The notes beneath the pieces are model-generated. The model saw only the letters and a list, made by a program, of their open reading frames with translations. It was not told the origin of the DNA and did no database searches. From contig NC_080423.1 of the NCBI RefSeq assembly GCF_029873635.1, positions 87,899,191 through 87,963,190 on the forward strand: a stretch of DNA of 64,000 bases, given 5' to 3'. The position numbers and the translations under genes are program-made. Source of the DNA: Malania oleifera. Its lineage: Eukaryota > Streptophyta > Magnoliopsida > Santalales > Ximeniaceae. This document shows, one piece after another, positions 11,068 to 22,169 of the stretch (within the stretch, counting starts at the first letter, position 1; each line of letters opens with the position of its first letter).

Positions 11068-12156
11068 GAGTTTTTTCCCATTTTATTATTAAAAATAAAT
11101 AAAATATCAAATAATACTCTGATTGGGAAAAAATTTCCTAGACTAATGCTCGCGTAATCTCGCAGCTTGATGCTGCGAGATTTAAACTGATGGACCCCTG
11201 GGAAGGTGACGCGTGGCACGAAGGGAAGAAAATCTCGCAACTTGGTGCTGCAAGATTTAAACCGAACAGCTAGTGAGAAGGTGACACGTGGCGGAAGGGA
11301 GCAAATCTCGCAGCACCAAGCTGCGAGATTTAAAGGAGCCGAGCCGAGCCGTCACCAACGCCGTTAGTTCAAGCCTCTGCAACTCCGACAACAACCCATA
11401 CCTCTCGGCAACTCGCAGTAACAATAGCCGCCGCTGCTGCTCTTTGCTCCACAACCCCCTGCTCCACTCGCCCAGCCTCCCTTGTGGCAACTTCACCACC
11501 TCACCCGACGAACAAGCAGATCCGGCCATGACACCACACAACTGCAAATAACTTTGGCAACCATCGTCACCGTCATCGTCGTTATTATCAACTCCGGATT
11601 GCACCAGAAAATCGACACAAACACCACGCATCTCCACCTCAAGCAACCTCCCCGTCCTTACCCTGCAACACCTCTTGAAGTAGAACCAGTCCTCGTCGCC
11701 ACCGTCGCCAACACCCCTTGCCGCCGCTCACCATCCTTGCCGGCGCCGTTGCCCACGCTGCTCGTATCCTTTTCCGTCGCATTCCAGCCTTCTCCCCCTC
11801 GCAGCAACCTGTATCTAACTACCCACCTCTGGTAGCATCCAGGTAAGTTCCTTGCATAACTCGGGAAGGTGACGCTGGCTTCTCCTTTAAATCTCGCAGC
11901 TTAGAGCTGCGAGATTTTCTCCCCTTACGGGCCATGTGTTGATTTTCAGATGGATGCTCTCTTTAAATCTCACAGCTCCAAGCTGCGAGATTTAGTTCCC
12001 TCCTTGCCACGTATCGTCTTTCCAGCGGCCTATCGGTTTAAATCTCGCAGCATCAAGTTGCGAAATTAAGTGAGCATTACTTTGGAAAAATTTTTTCCCA
12101 ATAAGAGTATTATTTAATATTTTATTTATTTTTAATAATAAAACAAGAAAAAACTC
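11068..12156. mobile_element. Mutator-like element (MULE), non-autonomous, with 9-bp TSD
   Basis: Terminal inverted repeats of about 270-280 bp (11068-about 11340 and about 11880-12156, both beginning GAGTTTTTTC in outer-to-inner direction) are flanked by a perfect 9-bp TSD CCCATATTT (11059-11067 and 12157-12165), the TSD length of Mutator-like elements. Each TIR holds three hairpin words of the form AAATCTCGCAGC-spacer-GCTGCGAGATTT spaced 72-76 bp apart: 11156-11183, 11231-11258, 11303-11332, 11889-11917, 11965-11993, 12039-12066. Between words lie ACGTGGC-like boxes. The 540-bp interior is GC-rich with short open frames and no transposase, so it cannot move by itself. Confidence 0.88.
11340..11880 (+). 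other. GC-rich interior of the MULE, possibly captured gene sequence
   Basis: Pro/Ala/Ser/Thr-coding, CCG- and CTC-rich sequence unlike the AT-rich flanks, ending in a good splice-donor string CAGGTAAGT (11840-11848). Pack-MULEs carry captured host exons, and this composition fits one, but no protein family was recognised. A compositional feature of the TIR unit itself is the alternative. Confidence 0.4.
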
Positions 12157-12860
12157 CCCATATTTCTTCCTTATTTATTTTACTTTATCCTTCACTTTCA
12201 ATTTTGTTCCTTTTGTCCTCTCATCATTTATATTATCTTTTGTTTCAGCTTACTTTCTTGAAGTGTTTAAGGTTCAGTTTTTTTTTTTCTTTAGCAGCAT
12301 TAATTTTTAATTTTTTTTCCTGCTTGAATTAATTATTGATCTTGAATTTTGTTTCAGATTATTTTGTTTTCCTCTTATTTAAATACTTTTTTTTTTTTGG
12401 ATTCAAACAATGTCTTTGAATAAAGTTAGTGTTTTTATTCAATGATTTTGTTAGATTTAATTTTTCTTGATCTCAAGACTATATCTAGTATTTTTATTTA
12501 GTTGGACTTTATTTATTGTTTAGCATAGTTGTTTTTTTTTTTTTTTTTTAATTGAATGATTGTAGGGTTTATTTCTTTGTTATTCTAGATTTGAGTCTGG
12601 TTTTTATTCAGTATTTTATGCGTGTTAAATTTTTAAATGGAGTTTAATTTCGTCACAAACGATCTCAAAAATATTAGGAATCTAAATTTGAACTGTGTTT
12701 AGTGATCTTTTTGTTTCTCACTTTCTGATTGGAATTACGTAAAATTTGAAATTAAACTGCATTTCCTAAGGAGACGATCTAGCCCTTGGGTTAAATATTA
12801 CACGACAGAACTCCTATACTTGAGATAACTTCCGAACTGCTCATTTTTAGAGTAAGTCAA

Positions 12861-12880
12861 GTTTTTGGCGCCATTGCCTG
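12861..12880 (+). other. Athila primer-binding-site region
   Basis: TTTTTGGCGCCATTGCC directly after the LTR end is the conserved block that follows Athila/Tat-type LTRs in plants. Confidence 0.7.
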
Positions 12881-13021
12881 GGAGTGGCAGTTTAAATTTC
12901 AAATTTTGTGCTTTTCTAGTTATTTTTTATTTTTCATTACAAAAAAAAAAAAAATGATCATGTTTGTTTGTTGCTGTGTTGGTGGATTTCTGTTGTTTGT
13001 GTTGATGTTTGATGTTGATGT

Positions 13022-14510
13022 TTGATGCCTTGGGTCCAAGATACTTCGAATAGACTGTGCAAAATTTCACTTAGCACCAGTAGTGATACACAGAGCACAG
13101 AATCTGATTGTTTTCCTGTTACTTTTATGAGTGATTCTGAATTTGATTTGAGTAATTTATTTGAACAATTCTTTGAGGAAGTTATGGCTGCACCTGCACC
13201 ACGTACACTTCGGGATTTCCTGCAGCCCACACACACATCTACACCTTCCTGCATTGTGTTACCACAAGATGCACCGAACTTCACCATTAAGCATGGTACG
13301 TTATCTATGATAGCCCAATTTCACGAGATGGATTATGAGAGTCCATACCAACACTTGACAGATTTTGAGTTGGTCTACACCACTTTCATTAATAGGGGCC
13401 GAAATTGATGAGTATATCAAACTTTGCTTGTTTCATTTTTCTTTGAAAGATAAAGCAAAAATCTGGTTTATTTCTCTGCGACCTAACTCTATTATTAGCT
13501 GGGTTGAAATGTAGTGTGAGTTTTTGTATAAGTTCTTTCCTTTTGAAAGAACTCAGTACGTGTAGGAGCAAATTAGTCAGTTCATGCAGAGAGGTGACGA
13601 GACATTCCAAGCTTGCTGGGAGAGATTCAAGGACCTGATGAATATATGTCCACACCACGGATTCGAATCTTGGAGGTTAGTGAATTATTTTTATATTGAT
13701 TTAACCCCTAAATGTAAACAATTTTTCCAGACTATGTGTATCGGGGAGTTCTTCAGCAAGGAATAGGATGAGGCTCTATCATTCTTCAATTATTTAGTTA
13801 AGAGTGCCCAACAATGGACACGTCATGAACAGGCACTAATGGCAGCACAACCTCTCAGAGCGATCAGTGGTGGAGGCAAATACGAGGTCAAAGAGGATAC
13901 TAGTCTACAAACTGTTGTTGCTGTGTTGTCTAAGAAACTAGAGGTTTTGGAATCAGAAAAAGTGAAATCTGAGGATTGCTCTATTTGTGAGACCTTAGAC
14001 CACAGAATTTAGGATTGTTGTTTACTACCAGTTTGGCAGGAGAGTAGATCTGATTGGGTACAATCAGCGAATTGGGTCAACAAATCTCAGAATCAGCCAT
14101 TCTCGAACACTTATAATCCCAGATGGAGGAATCACCCAAACCTCTCATGGAGGAATGATCAGTTAGGTCCATCATCCTCACAGTATCAGCAAGTTCCTCA
14201 ATCTTGTGTACTACCTCCACAACTACCATATCATCCAGTTGCAGCTCCTCAACAGCAGTATTAGCTGCAACAAATTTCTCAGAGCTACGCACCTCCGAGA
14301 TTTCAACCAAATTTAGCTCTTATTCCAGCAAAAAAATATCTTGATGATGGCATGACACAGATGGCGAACGTGTTTCAGCAATTCATGCAGATTCACGTTA
14401 CGACCAACAATCAGTGTAATCAAGCTTTCAATGAACTGAGAGATACCATGAATAAGATAAGCACACAACTGAATACCTTAGAAAAAGGGAAATTTTCAAC
14501 ACAACCTTAG
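13022..14510 (+). pseudogene. Athila-type gag remnant
   Basis: The frame contains the Athila gag signature RTLRDFLQPTHTSTPSCIVL (about 13204-13260) and then NFTIKHGTL and a FHEMDYESPYQHLTDFE block (to about 13370). In shifted frames follows the Retrotrans_gag core (PF03732): FSLKDKAKIWF, FLYKFFPFERT, QGDETFQACWERFKDLMNICPHHG-like residues at 13584-13660, and LVKSAQQW near 13797. A Gln-rich C-terminal part runs to about 14500. Several in-frame stops and at least two frameshifts make it inactive. It would have formed the capsid of the virus-like particle. The start codon is unclear, because the frame before 13022 is low-complexity. Confidence 0.82.
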
Positions 14511-14559
14511 CGTAATCCCCAGGTATATCGACAACAACAACAACAACCAGTACATACTG

Positions 14560-15340
14560 TTTCAGGGGATTCTATTAATACGGAGAAGGCGGTTATTACC
14601 TTGAGGAGCAGAAAAGAAGTTGCCTGTCCTGAAATTCCCACTGATCAACAAGAAGTTACTCCAAATCCTAAAGTGAAAACTGAGACAGATGAGGGAAATG
14701 AAAAAAAAAAAAAATGAAGTGAGCTCAGATTCAAAGAAGTTAGGTAATAAGGAGGATGAAACTGTTAAGGAGTATCAACCTGTGGTACCCTACCCTTAAA
14801 GGTTGACATCTGGTCAAAAGAATAAGTATCACACTGAGATTCATGAAACATTCAAACAGGTGAAGATCAACATTCCACTTTTGGATGCCATACAACAAGT
14901 TCCTGCGTACAAAAAATTTCTAAAGGATCTATGCACAGTGAAAAGGAAATTGAATGTGAAGAAGAAAGCTTTCTTAATCAAGCAATTTAGTGTGTTGATA
15001 TTGACTTAGACTCCTCAGAAGCTCAAAGATCCTGGTTCCCCCACTATTTCTATCATGATTGATAAATCTCGTATTGGGAGAGCCTTACTTGATTTGGGGA
15101 GTAGTGTGAACTTGCTCCTATTTTTAATATACGAGCAGTTGGGTTTATGTGAATTGAAGAAAACATCTATAATGCTACAATTGGCCGATAGATCACTAAA
15201 AGCTCCATGAGGTGTCATTGAAGATGTGTTACTACAAGTTGACAAATTTCATTATCTAGTGGACTTTGTGGTTTTGGATATTCAGTAGCTTGTCTCCAAC
15301 ATCTACCAGGCACCTATTATTCTTGGGTGACCATTCCTTG
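14560..15340 (+). pseudogene. Athila-type protease remnant
   Basis: After a linker with VITLRSRKEV (about 14590-14620), the frame from 14803 gives KINIPLLDAIQQVPAYKKFL, the conserved segment ahead of Athila proteases. Then come SRIGRALLDLGSSVNLL (about 15070-15120; the catalytic Asp of the D-S/T-G triad is present as L-D-L-G, so the Ser/Thr neighbour is altered), YEQLGLCELK, LQLADRSLKAP, and VDKFHYLVDFVVLD (about 15238-15280). Stops at 15009, 15210 and 15288 break it. This is the aspartic protease (retropepsin) that would process the gag-pol polyprotein. Confidence 0.82.
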
Positions 15341-15639
15341 CTACTTCAAATGCCCTGATTAACTGTCAAAGCGGAGTACTTAAGCTCATGTTTGGAAACA
15401 TGACATTGGAGATGAACGTGTTTAATAAGACATCGACTGTGTGTGATGATTCAGAGGTACACATAGTAGATGTGGAAGATGAATTGGATATGTTAGAACT
15501 GTTGTTAGCATTTGGTTCTGATGGTGCATTTGAAAGTGAAGCTGAGATATTTGATGAAAAAGTTCCCATGATTGGAGAGTAACTTGAATTAGAGGGGCAG
15601 TCCACAGAGATAAATGCAATACCAGTCCGTGATGCGCGA

Positions 15640-16385
15640 TGGAGACCGAATCCAACCGTGACAGAGGTGACAAATAAAGAAGTTCTAAAGATGTTAGACA
15701 TCATCTATCCTACTATCAACATGTCATGTGGCCCTTGGTTTGATGATATAGTGAACTACCTTGCCACCAATCGAATGCCAGAACATGGGATAACGCAGGA
15801 TAAGCGTCAGTTCTTTACAAAAATCAAGATTATACTTGAGAAGACAAATTTTCCTAATCGAAAAGCTTGGTTTAAGAAATTGGTTGATGCGCTCTGGGCC
15901 TACCGAACTTCATTCAAGAAAATTTCAAGGATGACTCCCTACAGGTTGATTTACACTAAGACATGTTATGTACCTGTTAAGATTCAACATTTTGCATTAT
16001 GGATTGTAAAACAGATTAACTTTTGACTTGATAATGCCATAGGTTTAAGAAAGTTACAAGTGTGTGAATTTAAAGAACCCACGAGGAAATTTTATGACAA
16101 GACTCGCTTAGTGAAGAAGCGGATAAAGCTACTGCATACAATCAAGGATAAATAGCTTTTCCTGAATCAGCAAGATCTTCTTTGCAACTCTAGATTACTT
16201 CTGTTTCCCTGGAAACTGAGGTCCCGATGGGGTGGCTTGTACATCGTTGAATACATTCATTCCTATGGCATAGTAGAACTAGTAGATCCAATGAATGATA
16301 ACATCTTCATGGTCAATGAACAGTAGTTCAAGCTTCTCACGACTCCTTTCGATCAAAATAAAGATGTCTTACTTCTATAAAACCC
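15640..16385 (+). pseudogene. Athila pol remnant with RT/RNase H and integrase cores deleted
   Basis: The frame at 15658-16026 is a patchwork. EVLKMLDIIYP (about 15680-15715) is the first motif of the reverse transcriptase domain. It runs directly into PWFDDIVNYLATNRMPEHG (about 15735-15788), the linker before the integrase zinc region. After DKRQFFTK (about 15800-15823) it jumps to IKIILEKT and DALWAYRTSFKK (about 15824-15925), which lie past the integrase core. MTPYRLIYTKTCYVPVKI and the C-terminal integrase region follow to about 16340. So the RT palm with its YxDD, the whole RNase H and the integrase DDE core are missing. The element could at most have moved with enzymes from an intact relative. 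Confidence 0.82.
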
Positions 16386-16631
16386 TAGGGGAGTCCCCTG
16401 ACCTTTCTATTTTACTGTTTTTATTTTTTATTTTTCTTTTCATTTGTTTTTTATTTGCATTTCTCTTTTCTTTTTCTGTTGCATTAGTTGGTAGTGATTT
16501 TCTATTAGTTTGTTCACGCGTGCGCACTTTTTTTATTTTTCATATACTTTCACATTGAGGACAATGTTTCACTTTAGTTGGAGGGGATGAGAATTTGTAA
16601 GTGACACTGTGCACGTTTACTTGTTGGGTTT
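16386..16631 (+). other. post-pol region of the Athila element with polypurine-like tract
   Basis: T-rich sequence followed by CACATTGAGGACAATGTTTC (16552-16571) and GTTGGAGGGGATGAGAA, the conserved block that follows pol in Athila-type elements. No 3' LTR resembling 9954-12859 follows, so the element is truncated here. Confidence 0.6.
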
Positions 16632-17716
16632 TGTATTAATAATACGAGGAATTCAGTTAGATTTTTGGAAATATTTCTGAGATTAAATTAACTTACAGGG
16701 ATTTGAGTAAATTAGACTTTTGGGAAAATGTGAGAATTAAATTGACCTGCAGGGATTTGATTAAAGTAGATTTTAGAAATATTTTGGAATTAAATTAACT
16801 TGTAGAGATTTTATTAAATTAGATTTTGGAAATATTTTGGAATTAAATTAACCTGTACGGATTTGATTAAATTAGATTTTTGAGAATATTTTTGAGATTA
16901 AATTAACCTGCAGGGATTTGAGTAAATTAGATTTTTGGGAATATGTGGGAATTAAATTAACCTATAGGGATTTGATTAAAGTATATTTTAGAAATATTTT
17001 GGAATTAAGTTAACCTCCAGGGATTTGATTAAATTAGATTTTTGGGAATATTTATGAGATTAAATTAACCTCCAGGGATTTGATTAAATGAGATTTTGGA
17101 AATATTTTGGAATTAAATTAACCTATAGGGATTTGATTAAATTAGATTTTTGGGAATATTTATGGGATTAAATTAACTTGCAGGGATTTGATTAAATTAG
17201 ATTTTGGAAATATTTTGGAATTAAATTAACATGCAGGGAATTGACTAAATTAGATTTTTGGGAATATTTTTGAGATTAAATTAACGTGCAGGGATTTGAG
17301 TAAATTAGATTTTTAGGAATGTGTGGGAATTAAATTAACCTGCAGGGATTTGATTAAAGTAGATTTTTGAATATTTTAGAGTTAAATTAACCTATAGGTA
17401 TTTGATTAAAATAGATTTCTGGAAAAATTTCTGGGATTAAATTAACTTATAGGGATTTGATTAAATTATATTTTGAAAAGATTTTATAATTAAATTAACC
17501 TGCAGGGATTTGATTAAATTAGATTTTTGGGAATATTTCTAGGATTAAATTAACCTGCAGGGATTTGATTAAATTAGATTTTGGAAATATTTTGGAATTA
17601 AATTAACCTGCATAGATTTGATTACATTATATTTTTGGAAATATTTCTGAGATTAAATTAACCTGCAGGGATTTGAGTAAATTAGATTTTTTGGAATAAG
17701 TGGGAATTAAATTAAC
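16632..17716 (+). repeat. 54-bp tandem array with 7-monomer higher-order period
   Basis: About 20 monomers of 53-55 bp on the theme GATTAAATTAACCTGCAGGG-ATTTGATTAAATTAGATTTTTGG. A distinctive monomer with ATTTGAGTAAATTAG recurs at 16701, 16915, 17293 and 17671. The last three are 378 bp apart, exactly seven monomers, and the seven monomer types between them recur in the same order. The first interval is 214 bp (four monomers), as if three had been deleted. The array ends at 17716 within an m1-type monomer. Confidence 0.9.
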
Positions 17717-18214
17717 CTTTCTGTGGCGTGAGATTAATATAGAACAATAATGATATGATGGTGTATAAGTTATAATATGAATTATCATCTAAATTGTGGG
17801 GCATAAGAAATAACTGTGTTGCAGCATAAGTAAGCCTAATAGAACATTTCGTAATGTTATAGAGCAAAATATGTTTTATACCAAACTCAAGGAACGTTGG
17901 ATAGATATGGTAGTTTGTTATGAAAGACAATGTTTGTACATACAGAGCTATAGTGTGATGGTATGTTGTATTCATGTGAATGTTTGGTCATTGTACTCCC
18001 ACCATTTACAAATACTTTTAGAAATCCCTACCTTATACGCAAAATTATATAACTTAAATCAGAAAAATTATAGAACATGAAACATATAATCTTAAACCAT
18101 GAAACATATATTTAATAATAATGATAACACACAAATTACGCTTAGGATAATCGAAACTTGTGAATAAAACTACACAACGAACACTCTCACTGAAACATAC
18201 TGGGGTTTGTTAGA

Positions 18215-18570
18215 GTGACGGCATGAATGGCTGGTTTGAGGGATTGTGGTACGAAATGCCTCAAACTCAGCGAGTGTATGGTATGATTGGCTGGTTTGGG
18301 GAATGGCGGCACGAAACGCCCCAAATTCAGTGAGAACATTGTATGAATAGCTGATTAAGGGGCGAAGGTACAAAATGCCTCAATCATGGTAAATGTATGT
18401 TATGTGTGGCTGGGTTGAGGGATGACGGTACGAAACGGCTCAACCATACAGTAAATGTTTAATATATGTGCAAATTATGTAACTTATGGTTTTATGTATA
18501 GGGCTTTTGGGCCGAATTGTGAACTGAATATGAATGGCTGGATTAGGGGACAGCGGTACGAAAAACCTCA
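18215..18570. repeat. approximately 65-bp minisatellite in LTR C
   Basis: About five imperfect units containing GGCTGGnTTnAGGG...GGTACGAAAnGCCTCAA. It also creates the spurious minus-strand frame at 18170-18373. Confidence 0.8.
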
Positions 18571-18732
18571 ATCTCACCGAATGATTCATATGTGTACATA
18601 TCACGTGACTTGTAATTTACATGTATAGGGCTTTTAAGCCAACTGATGAACTAAAAAAGAATATGTGATAGGAAATTGTATAGGTATGAGTATAGTTTAA
18701 ATTGCTATTTCATTTAAGTTAATTAAGAGATG

Positions 18733-18740
<8 letters not shown>

Positions 18741-18806
<66 letters not shown>
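18741..18806. repeat. (AT)n microsatellite
   Basis: AT dinucleotide run of about 33 units within LTR C. Confidence 0.9.
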
Positions 18807-18808
<2 letters not shown>

Positions 18809-19242
18809 TCATTGCCACACATTGGCACTAATTTATTCCGTCTTACTAAGAGGTGTCTCACCCCATGATTATTTAAACATTTTTAGATGCCATGAGGAGT
18901 ATAGCTGGAATCAGAGTAACGCAGTGAAGCATGGGTGAGACTCTGTTAGATTTTGCAGTCATTTTAAGTGTAAGAGAGATACTAGTTTACCAGGTTTATG
19001 CTTATGTCATTATAAAAGGTCTTGTGGAGAATTGTATTATTTTAATTATGTTAAGATAAGTTCAGAGTTTTATTATGATATCTATCATTTGATATATGTT
19101 ATAATATTGGGATAGTTTAGTACTCTTGTAATTAGCATTTGAGGATTTCCGTTGTCTTTATTAGTTATTATTATAATATGAAATATTCAAGATATTACAG
19201 GTAGTATCAGAGAAATTGAATGAAATTTTTCAGGTCGCTACA

Positions 19243-19802
19243 TTGGTTCTCAATTGTAATCCCAATTACTAGTGACTGGCTTTCGAGCTTCAATTGATGC
19301 CATTTTCAATACTTGTCAATTTACAATGCTTTGATTTCAATTCTATAATTTAAATACCATGTCTTTAATTTCCATGCACATTTAGTTCTCCAGTTGTGAT
19401 GAAACCCTAGGGAATAGGACAACATTGCTAGAGATTCGATCAGTTGTGCATAATAGGGTACAGTTCCTATAGAGGAATTCATGTTCGCTAGATAGGGTAT
19501 ACTCTGGTTCCCGATCGTGCCCTGGATGATTGGTGCACCCTTACGACCTTATGTCACTTGATAGATTGCTTGATTGTTGACTCTAGTTTGGATAAGTGAC
19601 TGGACGTAGTTATCGCAAACGACAACATAAGCCAAATTCACAACTAGAGACTTGCTTTCTAGAAGTAAAATCATTTGAATTTCATTGCTTGTGTAATTTA
19701 GAAAAAAGCCCAAAATCCCATCTTTTCCCCTTTTTCTCAAAGCATAGTAAACTGTATTAAAATTGGTAAATAACTACACTGAGTCCTTGAAGATCGACAT
19801 CC
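19243..19802. other. unassigned stretch between LTR C and element K
   Basis: No gene or clear repeat was recognised. It may be the remainder of an internal retroelement region or the truncated part of the K 3' LTR, whose similarity to the 5' LTR is only visible to the right of about 19803. Confidence 0.4.
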
Positions 19803-19982
19803 AACTTACTCCTCAATCTTCCCTTTTTTAATGATGCCCAACCTATTAAGAATTTACTTAATCTTTGCAATTGAGTTTGACTTACCATAGCTTATTATGC
19901 AAAAATAAGTTTACCAAGAACCACTAATGGGTTGTTATTATCAAGAAAAGACAATTTAGGATATATAGCCACACAGCGAACA
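19803..19982 (-). mobile_element. truncated 3' LTR of element K
   Basis: Minus-sense start TGTTCGCTGTGTGGC at 19982, preceded in sense by the polypurine tract CAAAAAGGGGGAGAG (plus 19983-19998). Runs parallel to 39918-40071 of the 5' LTR; similarity is lost left of about 19803. Confidence 0.65.
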
Positions 19983-20287
19983 CTCTCCCCCTTTTTGATG
20001 ATGGCAAACCATTGGTGTTCCCTATAGGGTATAATTTAAAGCTCCCCTTTAATTTATGCATATTCTTAAATAAGACTAAAATATGCTCCCCCTTACTATA
20101 TGTGTTGTGATATGGATCGTATAATGAAGATGCACAGCGAAATAAATAACAAGAAATAAATAACATACATAACTAGAATAAGATCAACACAAAGATTTAC
20201 ATGGTTCAGTAAAGCCTACATCTACGGAAGTAATGACACACAAATTTCACTAAAGAAATCAAAATGTACACAATATTCTTCAATAAT

Positions 20288-22115
20288 TGTTGACTTTTTG
20301 GTCACATCCCTGTTTTGACTATGACAAACCACAGTATCTTATTTGTGTGATTTGAGTATTTGAATAGGTTTATTTTTCTTAGCACGGACAACATACGAGA
20401 AATGGAAGTCGTAGGAGCACCTAAACGAGCATATCTCGGTGTATTCCATGGAGTTGCAAAGGAGCTGCGCATGAAGATCGATTTATGTTTCAAGTTGTAT
20501 TATGTTTTTTTATATATATCATTTGGGTCTGTAATCTTATATGGTCTGTAATAATTAATACATGTCATGCATGATAGGACAAATAAGCTCAATGACCATA
20601 GCTGGACCTTAGGGAAGGTCGACCGATGCTCAATTTTTGGGGTTAATTCTAAAATGCCTTAGACTAACCTTAGAACCCATAAATCTGCATGAAAATGTTC
20701 CCTATCCATTAAAAATAAATATCATATGAATAGGCTTAATATATAAAGGAATCAAAACGGATATGCATAAAAAATGTATGTTCGGTCGACTGAACCTGAA
20801 TACTTAAAAAGCATTCGGTTGACCGAATTGGAAGTGGTCAACAATTTGACCATGGCTCGGTCGACCGAACTAGACGAGTTGAATTATGCTGGTCGACTGA
20901 ACTGCCCTGAGGTCAACGCTTTGAGCCTTTGGTTGACCAACCCAAAATGTGTTGCAACGCTATGGCCGACCGAAGTTCCTCGGGTGATGTCCCAATGACG
21001 TGGTCGACCAAACTTCATAGTTTAAAGTGTCCTGGTCGACCGAACTACACTAAATTGGAAAATCACTTTCAAATCTTCTGAGATCATTGACCAACAATTC
21101 AGTTCATTTTCTCCACGGTCAATCGAACTTGGACACTTGGTCAACTGAACCTTAAGTTTGGTTGACCGACCCTCTCGGGTTGCTGAATTTTTTGCCAAGA
21201 TACCTAAGGTTTTTCCCATGATATTTCGTTCATAAACATCTGATTGGGAAAAACCCTTTAGTGACTTAGAACTTGCATCCTCATTGCAAGTGTTCATAAG
21301 CTAGCTTGTTTTGTGCTTTGATGAAAATCTTTTGAGCAAGCCTAAGAACCCTATTATCTATTGTGCTTATTACTTGAGAAATATTATTTGAGATATGTAT
21401 TAGGGTTAGGGTTATTGTGAGCTTATGATTGATCACATCACAATCATATTAGCTTGACATCAAAAGCCTCACTCTCACATACACACATTGATTCATATCC
21501 TGTTGAGAGTTACCACATTGGTTAACAAAATCTCACAAGAGCTTAATATCCTATCATCTGTAAGTGCATTATTTAGTTGAGCATATTGGTACATATTTGC
21601 TTAGTGTAAGAAGTATTTGTTTGTACGTAAATTTTTATATCACTCATTTTATTCCAGGCATGGGCCTGAAAAGGGAGACTAGATCTGTCAAATAGTCCTG
21701 GATTGGCTTAGACCCGGTTAGGAAAGTTAGGTGCGCCATCTTGGTAAGGTGTGTTGGTTGAGGTTAGCCCTTTGAATTGACCTGGTTATAACTGGTTCCG
21801 CTCCACCCGTTAAGTGAGCATATAGTGTAATCCTTGTGCGGGTGTGCCAAGGTGGGGACGTAGGCAGTATTGGCCGAACCCCGATAACATATCGTGTCTC
21901 TATTTATATTTCCGCATTTCACATTTACGGCACGTGTATGTTATAATGTGAATGATGCGCATGATTTAAATTTCCGCACATTATATTTATCTGTGCATTT
22001 GGAACTGCATAGACAGACCCTAGTTGTGAATATACTATTGCTGTTTAGGTCAAACCTAGGAAAAAATTTTAAATTCCAATTCACCCCCCCTCTTGGGAAT
22101 ACACCAAAGCTAACA
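20288..22115 (+). mobile_element. 5' LTR of element L
   Basis: TGTTGACTTTTTGG start, GCTAACA end, 1,828 bp. U3 carries GGTCGACCGA words (20780-21170). Compared with the 3' LTR it lacks about 330 bp after 21190, the part that holds the TATA box in the 3' LTR. CACCCCCCCTCTTGGG lies 20 bp before its end. Confidence 0.88.
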
Positions 22116-22117
22116 TT

Positions 22118-22129
22118 TGGTATTAGAGC
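22118..22129 (+). other. primer binding site of element L
   Basis: TGGTATTAGAGC two bases after the LTR end, complementary to the 3' end of plant initiator tRNA-Met except for one T/C difference (TGGTATCAGAGC). Confidence 0.85.
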
Positions 22130-22169
22130 CTCGTTGCACTAGGCTTAATAGCTTTTGTTAAAGATCGCA

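Larger units (their letters stand above)
9954..12859 (+). mobile_element. Athila-type Ty3/gypsy 5' LTR
   Basis: Starts TGATTACGCACTT at 9954, directly against the J gag, and ends AGTAAGTCA at 12859, two bases before the PBS-like block TTTTTGGCGCCATTGCC. Length 2,906 bp, of which 1,098 bp is the inserted Mutator-like element plus one TSD copy, leaving about 1.8 kb of LTR. A TATA-like TTTATAATTT near 10437 is followed by a CT-rich leader and a GC-rich segment (10450-10860). The 5 bp before it are GCTAT; no 3' LTR with a matching TSD was found. Confidence 0.75.
17717..19242 (+). mobile_element. Ty3/gypsy LTR, 3' part (LTR C)
   Basis: Holds the TTACTAAGAGGTGTCTCACC motif (18843-18862) found near the 3' end of the Tekay-type LTRs here and ends CAGGTCGCTACA (19231-19242), parallel to CTGGTCGTTACA at the end of the 36171 solo LTR; both contain an internal GTATCAGAG string shortly before the end. 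An approximately 65-bp minisatellite (18215-18570) and an (AT)n run (18741-18806) lie inside. The 5' TG end was not found; the 54-bp array may be part of this LTR or of the Athila element. Confidence 0.65.

Noticed and set aside
10276..11160. Several overlapping frames on both strands in the Athila LTR
   Set aside because: CT- and GC-rich low-complexity leader of the LTR; no conserved motif.
11257..11646. 129-codon minus-strand frame across the MULE
   Set aside because: Crosses the TIR hairpins and the GC-rich interior; overlaps plus frames of equal length and has no family motif.
17712..17975. 87-codon minus-strand frame in LTR C
   Set aside because: No motif, AT-rich, inside an LTR with an opposite-strand frame of similar size.
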